NCBI RefSeq assembly: GCF_037975245.1
Contig: NC_092583.1
Span: 167,764-231,763 of the forward strand
DNA: 64,000 nucleotides
Origin: Apostichopus japonicus
Taxonomy: Eukaryota; Echinodermata; Holothuroidea; Aspidochirotida; Stichopodidae
Direction: 5' to 3'
The translations under genes were made by a program, and so were the position numbers. Below the pieces are notes generated by a model. That model worked only from the letters and a program-made list of their open reading frames with translations. It searched no databases and had not been told where the DNA came from. Of the stretch, positions 1-13,556 are shown piece by piece (the stretch's first letter is position 1; each line of letters begins with the position of its first letter).

Positions 1-3000
1 AGCCACCTAAATCATGTTATGGAGAATACACAGTATTGGCCATATCAAATAAGAACTTATTCTAAGCTCCTTTAAAGCAGGATTCAAGGTTTCATTCAGC
101 CACCTGAATCATGTTATGGAGAATACACAGTATTGGCCATATCAAATAAGAACTTATTCTAAGCTCCTTTAAAGCAGGATTCAAGGTTTCATTCAGCCAC
201 CTGAATCATGTTATGGAGAATACACAGTATGGACCATATCAAATAAAAACTTATTCTAAGCTCCTTTAAAGCAGGATTCAAGGTTTCATTCAGCCACCTA
301 AATCATGTTATGGAGAATACACAGTATGGACCATATCAAATAAAAACTTATTCTAAGTTCATTTAAAGCAGGATTCAAGGTTTCATTCAGCCACCTGAAT
401 CATGTTATGGAGAATACACAGTATGGACTATATCAAATAAGAACTTATTCTAAGCTCATTTAAAGCAGGATTCAAGGTTTCATTCAGCCACCTGAATCAT
501 GTTATGGAGAATACACAGTATTGGCCATATCAAATAAGAACTTATTCTAAGCTCCTTTAAAGCAGGATTCAAGGTTTCATTCAGCCACCTGAATCATGTT
601 ATGGAGAATACACAGTATTGGCCATATCAAATAAGAACTTATTCTAAGCTCCTTTAAAGCAGGATTCAAGGTTTCATTCAGCCACCTGAATCATGTTATG
701 GAGAATACACAGTATTGGCCATATCAAATAAGAACTTATTCTAAGCTCCTTTAAAGCAGGATTCAAGGTTTCATTCAGCCACCTGAATCATGTTATGGAG
801 AATACACAGTATTGGCCATATCAAATAAGAACTTATTCTAAGCTCCTTTAAAGCAGGATTCAAGGTTTCATTCAGCCACCTGAATCATGTTATGGAGAAT
901 ACACAGTATTGGCCATATCAAACAAGAACTTATTCTAAGCTCCTTTAAAGCAGGATTCAAGGTTTCATTCAGCCACCTGAATCATGTTATGGAGAATACA
1001 CAGTATTGACCATATCAAACAAAAACTTATTCTAAACTCCTTTAAAGCAGGATTCAAGGTTTCATTCAATCACCTCAATCATGTTATGGAGAATACACAG
1101 TATTGACCATATCAAACAAAAACTTATTCTAAACTCCTTTAAAGCAGGATTCAAGGTTTCATTCAATCACCTCAATCATGTTATGGAGAATACACAGTAT
1201 GGACCATATCAAATAAAAACTTATTCTAAGCTCCTTTAAAGCAGGATTCAAGGTTTCATTCAGCCACCTAAATCATGTTATGGAGAATACACAGTATTGG
1301 CCATATCAAATAAGAACTTATTCTAAGCTCCTTTAAAGCAGGATTCAAGGTTTCATTCAGCCACCTGAATCATGTTATGGAGAATACACAGTATTGGCCA
1401 TATCAAATAAGAACTTATTCTAAGCTCCTTTAAAGCAGGATTCAAGGTTTCATTCAGCCACCTGAATCATGTTATGGAGAATACACAGTATTGGCCATAT
1501 CAAACAAGAACTTATTCTAAGCTCCTTTAAAGCAGGATTCAAGGTTTCATTCAATCACCTGAATCATGTTATGGAGAATACACAGTATTGACCATATCAA
1601 ACAAGAACTTATTCTAAACTCCTTTAAAGCAGGATTCAAGGTTTCATTCAATCACCTGAATCATGTTATGGAGAATACACAGTATGGACCATATCAAATA
1701 AAAACTTATTCTAAGCTCCTTTAAAGCAGGATTCAAGGTTTCATTCAGCCACCTGAATCATGTTATGGAGAATACACAGTATGGACTATATCAAATAAAA
1801 ACTTATTCTAAGCTCATTTAAAGCAGGATTCAAGGTTTCATTCAGCCACCTGAATCATGTTATGGAGAATACACAGTATTGGCCATATCAAATAAAAACT
1901 TATTCTAAGCTCCTTTAAAGCAGGATTCAAGGTTTCATTCAGCCACCTAAATCATGTAATGGAGAATACACAGTATGGACCATATCAAATAAGAACTTAT
2001 TCTAAGCTTATTTAAAGCAGGATTCAAGGTTTCATTCAGCCACATGAATCATGTTATGGAGAATAAACAGTATTGACCATATCAAATAAGAACTTATTCT
2101 AAACTCCTTTAAAGCAGGATTCAAGGTTTCATTCAGCCACATGAATCATGTTATGGAGAATATATACAGTATTGACCATATCAAATAAGAACTTATTCTA
2201 AGCTCCTTTAAAGCAGGATTCAAGGTTTCATTCAGCCACATGAATCATGTTATGGAGAATACACAGTATGGACCATATCAAACAAGAACTTATTCTAAAC
2301 TCCTTTAAAGCAGGATTCAAGGTTTCATTCAGCCACCTAAATCATGTTATGGAGAATACACAGTATTGACCATATCAAATAAGAACTTATTCTAAGCTCA
2401 TTTAAAGCATGATTCAAGGTTTCATTCAGCCACCTAAATCATGTTATGGAGAATACACAGTATGGACCATATCAAATAAGAACTTATTCTAAGCTTATTT
2501 AAAGCATGATTCAAGGTTTCATTCAGCCACCTAAATCATGTTATGGAGAATACACAGTATGGACCATATCAAATAAGAACTTATTCTAAGCTCCTTTAAA
2601 GCAGGATTCAAGGTTTCATTCAGCCACCTGAATCATGTTATGGAGAATACACAGTATGGACCATATCAAATAAAAACTTATTCTAAGTTCATTTAAAGCA
2701 GGATTCAAGGTTTCATTCAGCCACCTGAATCATGTTATGGAGAATACACAGTATGGACTATATCAAATAAGAACTTATTCTAAGCTCATTTAAAGCAGGA
2801 TTCAAGGTTTCATTCAGCCACCTGAATCATGTTATGGAGAATACACAGTATTGGCCATATCAAATAAGAACTTATTCTAAGCTCCTTTAAAGCAGGATTC
2901 AAGGTTTCATTCAGCCACCTGAATCATGTTATGGAGAATACACAGTATTGGCCATATCAAATAAGAACTTATTCTAAGCTCCTTTAAAGCAGGATTCAAG

Positions 3001-4745
3001 GTTTCATTCAGCCACCTGAATCATGTTATGGAGAATACACAGTATTGGCCATATCAAATAAGAACTTATTCTAAGCTCCTTTAAAGCAGGATTCAAGGTT
3101 TCATTCAGCCACCTGAATCATGTTATGGAGAATACACAGTATTGGCCATATCAAATAAGAACTTATTCTAAGCTCCTTTAAAGCAGGATTCAAGGTTTCA
3201 TTCAGCCACCTGAATCATGTTATGGAGAATACACAGTATTGACCATATCAAACAAGAACTTATTCTAAGCTCATTTAAAGCAGGATTCAAGGTTTCATTC
3301 AGCCACCTGAATCATGTTATGGAGAATACACAGTATTGACCATATCAAACAAAAACTTATTCTAAACTCCTTTAAAGCAGGATTCAAGGTTTCATTCAAT
3401 CACCTAAATCATGTTATGGAGAATACACAGTATTGACCATATCAAACAAAAACTTATTCTAAACTCCTTTAAAGCAGGATTCAAGGTTTCATTCAATCAC
3501 CTGAATCATGTTATGGAGAATACACAGTATGGACCATATCAAATAAAAACTTATTCTAAGCTCCTTTAAAGCAGGATTCAAGGTTTCATTCAGCCACCTA
3601 AATCATGTTATGGAGAATACACAGTATTGGCCATATCAAATAAAAACTTATTCTAAGCTCCTTTAAAGCAGGATTCAAGGTTTCATTCAGCCACCTGAAT
3701 CATGTTATGGAGAATACACAGTATTGGCCATATCAAATAAGAACTTATTCTAAGCTCCTTTAAAGCAGGATTCAAGGTTTCATTCAGCCACCTGAATCAT
3801 GTTATGGAGAATACACAGTATTGGCCATATCAAACAAGAACTTATTCTAAGCTCCTTTAAAGCAGGATTCAAGGTTTCATTCAATCACCTGAATCATGTT
3901 ATGGAGAATACACAGTATTGACCATATCAAACAAGAACTTATTCTAAACTCCTTTAAAGCAGGATTCAAGGTTTCATTCAATCACCTGAATCATGTTATG
4001 GAGAATACACAGTATGGACCATATCAAATAAAAACTTATTCTAAGCTCCTTTAAAGCAGGATTCAAGGTTTCATTCAGCCACCTGAATCATGTTATGGAG
4101 AATACACAGTATGGACTATATCAAATAAAAACTTATTCTAAGCTCATTTAAAGCAGGATTCAAGGTTTCATTCAGCCACCTGAATCATGTTATGGAGAAT
4201 ACACAGTATTGGCCATATCAAATAAGAACTTATTCTAAGCTCATTTAAAGCAGGATTCAAGGTTTCATTCAGCCACCTGAATCATGTTATGGAGAATACA
4301 CAGTATTGGCCATATCAAATAAGAACTTATTCTAAGCTCCTTTAAAGCAGGATTCAAGGTTTCATTCAGCCACCTGAATCATGTTATGGAGAATACACAG
4401 TATTGACCATATCAAATAAGAACTTATTCTAAGCTCATTTAAAGCAGGATTCAAGGTTTCATTCAGCCACCTAAATCATGTTATGGAGAATACACAGTAT
4501 GGACCATATCAAATAAAAACTTATTCTAAACTCATTTAAAGCAGGATTCAAGGTTACATTCAGCCACCTAAATCATGTTATGGAGAATACACAGTATGGA
4601 CCATATCAAATAAAAACTTATTCTAAGCTCATTTAAAGCAGGATTCAAGGTTACATTCAGCCACCTTAATCATGTTACGGAGAATACACAGTATGGACTA
4701 TATCAAACAAGAATATATCCTAAGCTGATTGAAAGCAGGATTTGG
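1..4745. repeat. 97-bp satellite array, about 49 copies, open at the left window edge
   Basis: The monomer begins AGCCACCTGAATCATG and recurs every 96-97 bases (starts at 1, 98, 195 and so on). Copies differ at a few sites: CCTGAATC or CCTAAATC, TATTGGCC or TATGGACC, AGCCACC or AATCACC. The monomer is AT-rich and the common form has no CpG. The array is cut by the window start, so its true length is unknown. A 2,330-bp higher-order period is visible inside it. No reading frame stays open through it. It could be part of a centromeric or pericentromeric satellite, but nothing here proves that. Confidence 0.97.
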
Positions 4746-5030
4746 GATTACGCTCGGCTTCATGAATCATTCTAAAGGCAACTACAGCATTGATTTAATT
4801 AAACATTAACATATATACATCCTAAGCTCATGTAAAGCAACATTAATGGTTTTATGAAGTTGCATGTTACTATGTCAAGTGGTAAACAGCATCTGTGGGG
4901 CTGAAAGTACGTCTGAGTTAGCAACCCTTATGGAAGACAGAAATGACTGGAAATCTCGAATGTAAAGAAGAACATTAAACAACTTAAAAGCAGCAGTCAG
5001 GATTTCATACAGCTTCATAACTATTTGTAC
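4746..5030. repeat. Degenerate edge of the 97-bp satellite
   Basis: Beyond 4745 the monomer becomes hard to recognise, but pieces persist in the right order. Examples are a CTAAGCTCATGTAAAGCA-like segment near 4823 and a GCAGTCAGGATTTCATACAG segment near 4993, which matches the usual GCAGGATTCAAGGTTTCATTCAG. This looks like old, unhomogenised copies at the array margin. Confidence 0.6.
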
Positions 5031-5043
5031 TCAAAAGTGGCTT

Positions 5044-5412
5044 TCTGCTAGGGACCATCTGTTGCATGTGGACCCTTACAGGGGTCTGCTAGGGACCATC
5101 TGTTGCATGTGCATCCTTGGAGAGGTCTGCTAGGGACCATCTGTTGCATGTGGATCCTTGGAGAGGTCTGCTAGGGACCATCTGTTGCATGTGGATCCTT
5201 GGAGAGGTCTGCTAGGGACCATCTGTTGCATGTGGACTCTTACAGGGGTCTGCTAGGGACCATCTGTTGCATGTGGACTCTTACAGGGGTCTGCTATGGA
5301 CCATATGTTGCATGTGGATCCTTGGAGAGATCTGCTAGGGACCATCTGTTGCATGTGGACTCTTACAGGGGTCTGTGGGGACCATCTGTGTCGTGTGGAT
5401 CCTTACAGAAGC
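5044..5412. repeat. 41-bp minisatellite, about 9 copies
   Basis: The unit TCTGCTAGGGACCATCTGTT plus a GCATGTGGA(C/T)(C/T)CTT(A/G)(C/G)A tail recurs every 41 bases from 5044. The last copies carry deletions. An open frame of about 70 codons across it is composed of repeats and is not a gene. Confidence 0.95.
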
Positions 5413-8060
5413 ATTAAAATGGGTCATAGTTAGAACCACATTAAAACTGTGTGCACTATCAAACCTTTGAAATCAGAGGCTCCTATGGTATTTCCTTGTA
5501 TGAAAGGAACTCAAAAGGGAATTTTTGATCATTTGATATGATTAATGCTGTTTACTCCCTTAGTATATAATCCATTAAACTGAATAAACTTTTCTTTGAT
5601 ATTGCCGTCAAGGCTATGCACTTATTTTGGTGTGATTCATTAACTTAAATGAATGATAAATGGTGAAAGCCTGAAGAGAATAAAATTGTTATTAGGGAAG
5701 GACTTAACTCTTTGTGGTAATGATTATAGGGTAAGTGTCTATGAACATGACTCAACATATAAGTGACTTGGTGTTTCATGTATTTACTTCGCTCCCCGCT
5801 TACCTGTCTTCCCACAACATTAGCACCTCATTCTACCGTGTCTAGTATGCCCTGGTAATCTTTTAACACTGTACAACCTCAGTGACCGGTTCTATCCGGT
5901 CAATGCCCTTCCTTCTCATTCTACCATCTATCATTCGAAAGATTTGAATCCACTATGAAAATGCATGAGTAAACATGAAAGAAGTCATGAAACTAAGTTT
6001 AGTTAATTTTGTTTTTAGTAACAATTAACAACATTCTTCTCTTTTTTTGGTTCAGATTTCACCATCTCCATTCTTACTTTTCATTTTTTACTTTTGTTGT
6101 ATTTATATTTTGATGCACTCAAACCTTTAAAGAATTCAGACCAATACATTACAACTTGTAAACCAGGAAGAACATTTTCCCTTTTGGTGACTTTGATTTG
6201 TCTTATGGACATTGCACTTTACTATTAATAGCGAAGTAACTTTATGATATATTGTACTGCAATGGATTGTTTGTACAAACAATCGGAAATGTGTGTTTTT
6301 TACAGAAGTGCTGCATTTTATGTATCCACTATTTACTATAGAGTGAGTATCGCAGCATCTGTGTTGACTCTGTAAATATTTCCCTAAAATATTCACCGTT
6401 TGTAGTCTGAAATAAATCAGTTCAAAGGAAGTGTGTATCAGCAGGATAACTCTATGCTATAGCTACAGTATAAACAGTGGCTTATCTATTCCTGCATGAC
6501 TATGGCCATTTAAAGTGGTGACTATTTTCCAGTTTTGGCTAACATGGTCTTTATCAGCTCTATACCTGCAATGGGTGAAGTACTTCTGCTGATAACAAAG
6601 CTATATCATTTCTGCATTGCCTCGTAAACGAAGACTTTTCAAGAAGTAACTTAAATTAATCCCAGGCAGATATTGAAACATACTGCACAGGGATAAAGTG
6701 TGTTAAATGTGGATATATACAGAAAAAGGTGTTAATCAGAGGACATAAACCAAGTCATCTGGAGCGCTTGTGCAGGTCGTTTAATCATGAATCTCTTTCA
6801 TAAGCTTAACATTCACAGTTCTAAGTCAGTGGCTTCAATGTAACACTTTAAAGTGTGTGGTTTTGTATACTTTTTTCAGTAAATATTGAATAGTATTTTT
6901 GTTGCATTTTTCTTAGCGTTTAGGTGTACATCTGTCATTTCTGTTGATAATTTGTTACATCTGGTATTACACAGATACAAACATATATTTTACCTGGCTT
7001 ATCATAGACAAATAGATGGAGATGAGAAAGCATTTCATGCAATAGAAATGCAGAAAGTTTGCAATGTTTTAGCCATAACTAATATATACCAATTTTTGCA
7101 ATCAATGTCCCTTTTTTTTTAGGTTTTTCATTAGCTTGTATTAAAAAAAACCATTACATAGCAACTAAATACTGATAACTGTAACTATAAACAATATATT
7201 TACAAGTAAAATTGTGAGTAATAATTATTTCAGCAAAGCTTTACTTCAATCTGAGTATTAAATCCAGTAATTCATATACTTTATGATATAATGATAAGTA
7301 TAGCTGAATGTAATAGAACATGCGGAACAACATAGAAGTAGTTGATACAATATTAGAAGTTACCATGGCTACTACTGCTGTCGGCAAATGTCTCCAGGCA
7401 GATCAAAATCGTCTTTACTTTTGTCCATAATAACAGATCCTTTTGAATTGATTACTTCTGTTACTTTCCACGCCCATGAACATTAATTGACCCTGGAATA
7501 GATCATGTTTGTAGCAATTACATACAAGAAGGCACAACTATACATTATAGATCAGGCTGGACTTGTGTTTGCCAAATGTTAAATGCTGCTTTCAGTTGGA
7601 GGAGCTAAATAAGGCTGTTTGTCACTGGTCAAGGGAACTCTGATCAAATCAAAGAATCACACCACAAAATAACCCACATATGAAAATATACAAGCACACT
7701 ACAATTGACTAGAAGTGGATAGACACAGCATTAACATTTGCATGTCATTAATGTTAATGTAATGATTCCTGACTTACATGAATATGAGATAGATATGTGT
7801 ATGTAAGCCATTGACTCCTTCAAACTGGGTTGATGGCTCGGCAGAGTGCCAGGAATATAAAGTTTCAACAACATCACAAGTATCAAGGTCTGTGTGTCGC
7901 TGGTACAATTAAGCTTCACGCAAGAGAGAAATACAGAATGCAAACAAAGAATTAAACTAGCTAAAAAACAAAAAAAGAAAGTGTCTCACTTAAAGCTCGG
8001 ATCAACCATATGGTGTGACCTGCAGCTGGTGTGTACCTTATTTTAACTATATATCTTCAT
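5413..8060. other. Non-coding stretch, no gene seen
   Basis: AT-rich sequence with short chance open frames (the longest are below 90 codons, with no domain-like composition). I see no convincing splice-bounded exon, RNA gene or tandem array here. Confidence 0.6.
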
Positions 8061-9400
8061 CAGGGGCGTATCCAGGATTTTCCAATAGGGGGGGCGCCAG
8101 GCATGAATGATCGCCGTCCTGGGGGATGGGTCTAAGGGGAGGGGTGTACAATTTTTGCTTTCAAAGAAGGGCTGAAATGCAAAATGGTGTCATATGCATT
8201 GGCGGCGATCCGTACTTCCGAGTGGGGGGGGGGGATATGACCTTGTTGACTATCTAAGCGTAGCGCCACCATGAGTTGGCGCGAAGCGTACAAGAAAATT
8301 TTGGGATTAACAAACCCTCTAGATGGCCGGAAACGGCACTTCCCGAGGTTTCCAAGCGGCATATACCCAACTTTAAAATAGGGATGTCATGTCTGAAATA
8401 TCTCATAATCAGGATCCAAAATAATTTTTTTTTTAAATTTCGGGTGTTATTTTGGGAAAATTGCCCCTGTCAATCTTGTTTCAGGCGCAACGTTAGAATG
8501 TTCGAGAGCTCTGTTATATTATTCGATGAAGAAAATGGCGTCATGCAGGCTATTATAGGCCTATACACATGCAATACACAATTACACATAGTTACATTCC
8601 TAGGTACCGATTGCTAGGGCATCCAGGTGAAACGTGTATTAAGCATTACCCTGGTTACATGAGATTCTCAGCTGTTCGAGGGAACATGTACGTGTGTAGG
8701 CCTACTATAGGGCCTATATGAATACTATGAGGGTGCATATATGTACTATATCAATACCGTGGGCGCAATAATACATTTTGTTGTTATAGGGCCAATGAAG
8801 CCTACAGTCAACTATTTTTGCTTTATAAAGACGCTTTATTTGAAAAGATCGCACTGCGTTTATGGTAGGCGAGAAATGAAGCTAAAAAGGAGCCGTACAT
8901 TAACGAAGATGCATAAATGTAGGCATGAAAATATTCTTATCCCTGGCATTTGGTGGGGGGGGGGGATATGGTGCATTACATCCCCTCCACCCATTTTCAT
9001 GGGGGGATATATCCCCCCTCCACCCAGGATCGCCGCCCATGGCCATATGTGATCCATTTTTCGACCTTAATAATAAGCAACATTTCCAGTAAATATGGAC
9101 ACAAAATGCACAATTTAGTATGGCTGGCATGTCATTTAGTGTTTATAGTGATAATACAAACACAATTACCATCTATGTTTCTAAAACTATTATGCCGCCA
9201 AACTTCGCCAGAACCTTTTTTTGGCAAACAAAAAATAAAGCATACGGGAGGGGGGGGGGGGGTTGAGCGATCACCTACATCTCACATAAAGGTCGTCATC
9301 AATTTTTTTTTTTTTTTTTTTTGCTAAACTTTTTTTTTTTTTGGTGACGGCCAATAGGGGGGGCGCGCGCCTGTTGCGCCCCCACCTGGATACGCCCCTG
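8061..9400. mobile_element. Non-autonomous hAT-like DNA transposon with 16-bp perfect terminal inverted repeats
   Basis: The element starts CAGGGGCGTATCCAGG (8061-8076) and ends with its exact reverse complement CCTGGATACGCCCCTG (9385-9400). It is flanked by TTCAT on both sides, which reads as a 5-bp target duplication. CAGGGGCGTA-type ends are common in hAT elements. The usual hAT duplication is 8 bp, so this may be a variant or an eroded copy. The interior holds long G runs (about 8224, 8953 and 9248) and T runs (9303-9342). It contains no transposase; open frames of up to 125 codons inside have no recognisable motif. It is therefore a defective or non-autonomous copy. Confidence 0.8.
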
Positions 9401-11140
9401 TTCATAACTTCTCCATTCAGAAGGAAACGTGATATTTTAGCATTTTAATATTCTGGTAGTTGTTAGTAAATTTCGGCAAACATATTTAAGGGATCTACCT
9501 CTCAGGTTTAAAGTGCGTCTGGATCTGCAGCATAGAATGGTCTGTTATAGATTACATACTGTACATGAAGCATGTGTCTATTCTATTTTGTTAGGAGTGT
9601 AATGTAGGATGCCATTGACATGCAACCTAATTTTGGTTTCATCTTCTGTGCCTGGATGCATCCAGACATGAACTGATACTGACCTAGCTATTCAACTCAG
9701 GACAGGTCTGCTAAGTGGTCAATAAAACTAACTTAGGAGTGTTATTCAGATAAATGCAAGCAATTACTTCTTTTTGTTTGGATACCTCTAATCAAGCTAT
9801 ACACTACCATTAATAGCCTGCAAAGCACAAAATTTGGCAACTGTAATTTTAGTTCCAACTTCTTCCCTGTTTGCAAATAACAATATACGGGAACATGTTT
9901 ATCTTACCAAGAAAAGATTGCTGCAAGTTGACAGCAAGATCTTAAATGCTGATATCGTCACGGATCAACATTGAGAATCACACCTCAAGAGTCTCAGGCA
10001 CGTTCATTGGCTTTCCAATATCCTCTGGTAAACCCATGCTGGTATTGCAGCCCTAAGACACTTTCATTAGTGATCACTCCTAATTTCCGCCTGTCCGCTG
10101 GATGAATTCTAATTCGTTAAAGTCTGCATCATTGGTAAACATTTGGTTTGTGCATTGTAGAGGATCCAGGACAAAAAATTTCTTCTTACCTGGTTTCAGT
10201 GTTGTGCATAGATTATAAGCCATGAATGGAGAGACAAAACAGTGTAATGTTGCCAAAGTGATTCTCCTGGAATATTGATTGATTAAATGCTTGAGGGGAG
10301 GACATAGAGAAACAATCAGCGATCATGGGTGAAAGACGAAAATCATCCTCTGAAAAGGTGAGCGTTTTACAGTTAACTGCTTGGTAGTATAGTCCATGGT
10401 AATTCACTTCATATTGATGTTTTGATCCACGTTTTTGACATTAAAGTGTGGCTTTTTGAATGTCGACAGTAACATAACTCAATCATTGTGGTTCCTGTAC
10501 AATATACAAAACTCCAGCTACCTAATTCAAGTTTGTTACTAAAATTCATGAATATTTATGTAGGCCTAATTGATCATAGTCTTTGTAATATGTATTTTCA
10601 AACTCCGCTCAGGAGACGGTTCTGCTCTTCATCTTTTCACTTGGATTAAAAATTGTTGGAATTTGCTTTGGTTCCTTGCAAAGTGCTTCTAAAGGCAATT
10701 TTCTCCTATGTAGGAATACTAGGTTTTGAAGTCAAGTTTGACGGAATAAAGATATTTCCTCCTTCAAGTTTGTATTTACCATGTCAGATTTCCTGGTATC
10801 ACGGAACGTTCCTGTGTATGGAGAATTCCTATATACAAATATAATACTTGATGTTTACTTCATGTTTAGCTATATGGGCTTTTTAAGCAAGTTAGATCAG
10901 GGAGTTACCACTCAATGGCAACTCCCTGGTTAGATTGGGGAATTCATACCTGCATTTTGTCTCACAATTGGCTAAAGTGTGATTATCCTGGGTAATTTTA
11001 ATTGTTGATCATAGTTCACAAGTTTGATTGTACAACAACAATATTAAAGTAATTTTTTTATTAGTTATTTATACTAGCTCTGCTCATGAATGTGTGATAG
11101 TTGTCACCAGAATCACTCAAGTTACTTTGGCCTAACAATT
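9401..11140. other. Non-coding stretch, no gene seen
   Basis: Unique-looking AT-rich sequence. Short open frames only, none with recognisable protein features. Confidence 0.55.
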
Positions 11141-11440
11141 AGGTGAATAAAGTAACTTGTCTTTTTGCCCAGATTTCATAGATAATCATTATTTAACCTC
11201 CACAATTAATGATAAGTAATACAGTTGCTTATATTAAAGTAAGCTTTAGGTGAACTAACTTGTCTTTTTGCCCAGATTTCACAGATTGTCATTATTTAAC
11301 CTCCACAATTAATGATAAGTAATACAGTTGCTTATATTAAAGTAAGCTATAGGTGAACGAACTTGTCTTTTTGCCCAGCTTTCACAGATAATCATTATGA
11401 AACCTCTGCAATGAATGATAACTAAGAAAGCTAAAAGAAA
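11141..11440. repeat. Diverged tandem repeat of about 105 bp, nearly three copies
   Basis: Segments beginning AGGTGAA at 11141, 11248 and 11351 share the block ACTTGTCTTTTTGCCCAG, a TTCA(C/T)AGAT stretch and an AATGATAA block. The spacings are 107 and 103 bases. The third copy is incomplete. Confidence 0.85.
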
Positions 11441-11913
11441 ATACAGTGTCTGCCCACGTTCACATAAACACACTTCAACAAGTGAAGCTTGAAGAAACTT
11501 CATTCTAGATAGGAAGGTGTAAGTCAGTGTTAGAACTTTGCCTGTTAGCAACCTTCTAAACTGTAAAATGTAGTGTTATAAATGTGGCATAGAAACTCTG
11601 GCGAGATTCACTATAAGCCTATTCATTTTCAGGTTGAAGTTTGTCACGCATTTAAAGTTAACAAGTGCACAGTCCTATTAATAGAACAGAATGGAAACAG
11701 ATGGGATATTCTATAAGTTTGTTTCATTCCTGTTTTCTGCTTGGTTACATTCCTCAGGAGACAAATACCCTACAGTGAATACACTGTCATCTTGGCATGT
11801 ATATGTATATGTGAGAACATGTGTTTAGGTGAATGTAATTTAACTACAAGTTCATAAATATGATTAAACTCTGTATGTCCATGGTGCTTGATCTTTACAT
11901 GTGGAATGCAGAC

Positions 11914-12131
11914 ACATATTATTGATTGTAAGAACCATATTATTGATTGCAAGAATCATATTATTGATTGTAAGAACCATATTATTGATTGTAAGAACCA
12001 TATTATTGATTGCAAGAATCATATTATTGATTGTAAGAACCATATTATTGATTGTAAGAACCATATTATTGATTGTAAGAATCATATTATTGATTGTAAG
12101 AACCATATTATTGATTGCAAGAACCATATTG
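11914..12131. repeat. 21-bp minisatellite, 10 copies
   Basis: The unit CATATTATTGATTGTAAGAA plus C is repeated head to tail with C/T changes (GATTGCAAG, AGAATC). Because 21 is a multiple of three, open frames appear on both strands reading IIDCKNH-type heptads. These are repeat artefacts. Confidence 0.97.
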
Positions 12132-13552
12132 TTTCATGCTGACATCAAAGGTAAATTGGGTCAAGAGAGGTCAGTGTTTGTAAATGTCATAAACATGATA
12201 ACTCAAGAAAGACAACTTCATTGAACTTCAAATTTGTTATGTGGATCTCCTTTAAAGTTCAATAAGCCTATTAGTGGATTTATTTAAAAGCTACAGGTAC
12301 ACTATCAATGCCCACAAATGAGTACAGTGCAAACTTATGCCCAGCTACTCAACTACAGACCAGCTACATGTACACTGTCATTGTTCACAATATGAGTGCA
12401 GTGAAAACTTATCCCCAGTTACTGTAACTAAAATAATGCATCTAGTGCTTAGACCAGTATCATTGGTCATAAGACAGTGCAAATATATTTCAAATTACTC
12501 AAACCCACCCATTGTTTTTTTTATCCTGTGGCTGTGGGCCATACAGATGTATTGAATGCATTCTTTAGTTTGGTCTAGAAAGGCAGACTCTCTGAGACTA
12601 CAAATTTCACTTATCAATACCTTGGTGTTCTTAAAATTCTCAGCTCACATGTGCATAGATCCATCAAACAGTACCTCTAAGCAGGAAATTAAACCAGCTT
12701 TTAGGCCAAATTTTATTGCCCCACATTTGACATAAAAGGATACAGTGTAAACGAAGGAAGAGGTAGTTAATTAGAGAATGCATCAATTTTGACCTAAGTG
12801 GAGTAACTTGTCTTAAATCAATGGGAGTTGTGTATTGCTGTCAATGAGAATGTGTAAAGAGCCTGTGCATGTCATGACTGGCCCACAGACTTACAATGAG
12901 TAGAGTGAGTGGAATGTTCCAAGTCGGTAATATACAGTACTTTATCAAAAAAGATGCATACAAGAAAGGAAGTATAGTCTGAGGTATGAATATTTCATAA
13001 TTGGTATCATAGTCACTGCAGAATCATGCATAGTTCACCCTGCAGGGAGCTGCTACTCTAACGTTCACCATGATATTACTTGGTTCAGGCAACAGGTATC
13101 TGTCCTATGCCTAAGCTAAAGAAGAGTTTTACTGTTTCAAGTAAACAGCTTGATTACTGTAAAGGATACAAAGGTTATGTTTGTTTTATTTCAGGAAGCA
13201 TGCAGGCAGGTATATGGATTTTGTGAATGCTACAAATATGATATTGACAGCCCATGCGTGTTAAACCTATATGTATCTAACATTTGGAAGTAATAGTGCT
13301 ACGTTTGTGGAGGAAACAAACCAATTTAATAGTATGTTTGTGATTAACATAATTCACCTGGTACACAAAATCCCACATACTGTGTAATTGTCTCTATACA
13401 TTTTGATTTAATTGGTGTGAAGAACAATAACATGTTTCCAGCATCCTCAAATATGGGATTAATCTGATGTTAAAGCATTTATAGTGTTTGTCTAAATTAT
13501 CAGGTATTAAATCTTTAAAATATTGGGTGGAAGCTTACAGTAAGCTAGTAAT
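12132..13552. other. Non-coding stretch, no gene seen
   Basis: AT-rich unique sequence with no supported exon. Possible splice acceptors (for example TTTATTTCAG ending near 13195) have no supported partner. Confidence 0.5.
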
Positions 13553-13556
13553 TTAA

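Noticed and set aside
8132-9327. Transposase gene inside the 16-bp TIR element
   Set aside because: Frames on both strands are short, overlap G- and T-runs and lack any transposase motif such as a hAT dimerisation segment or catalytic Asp/Glu context.
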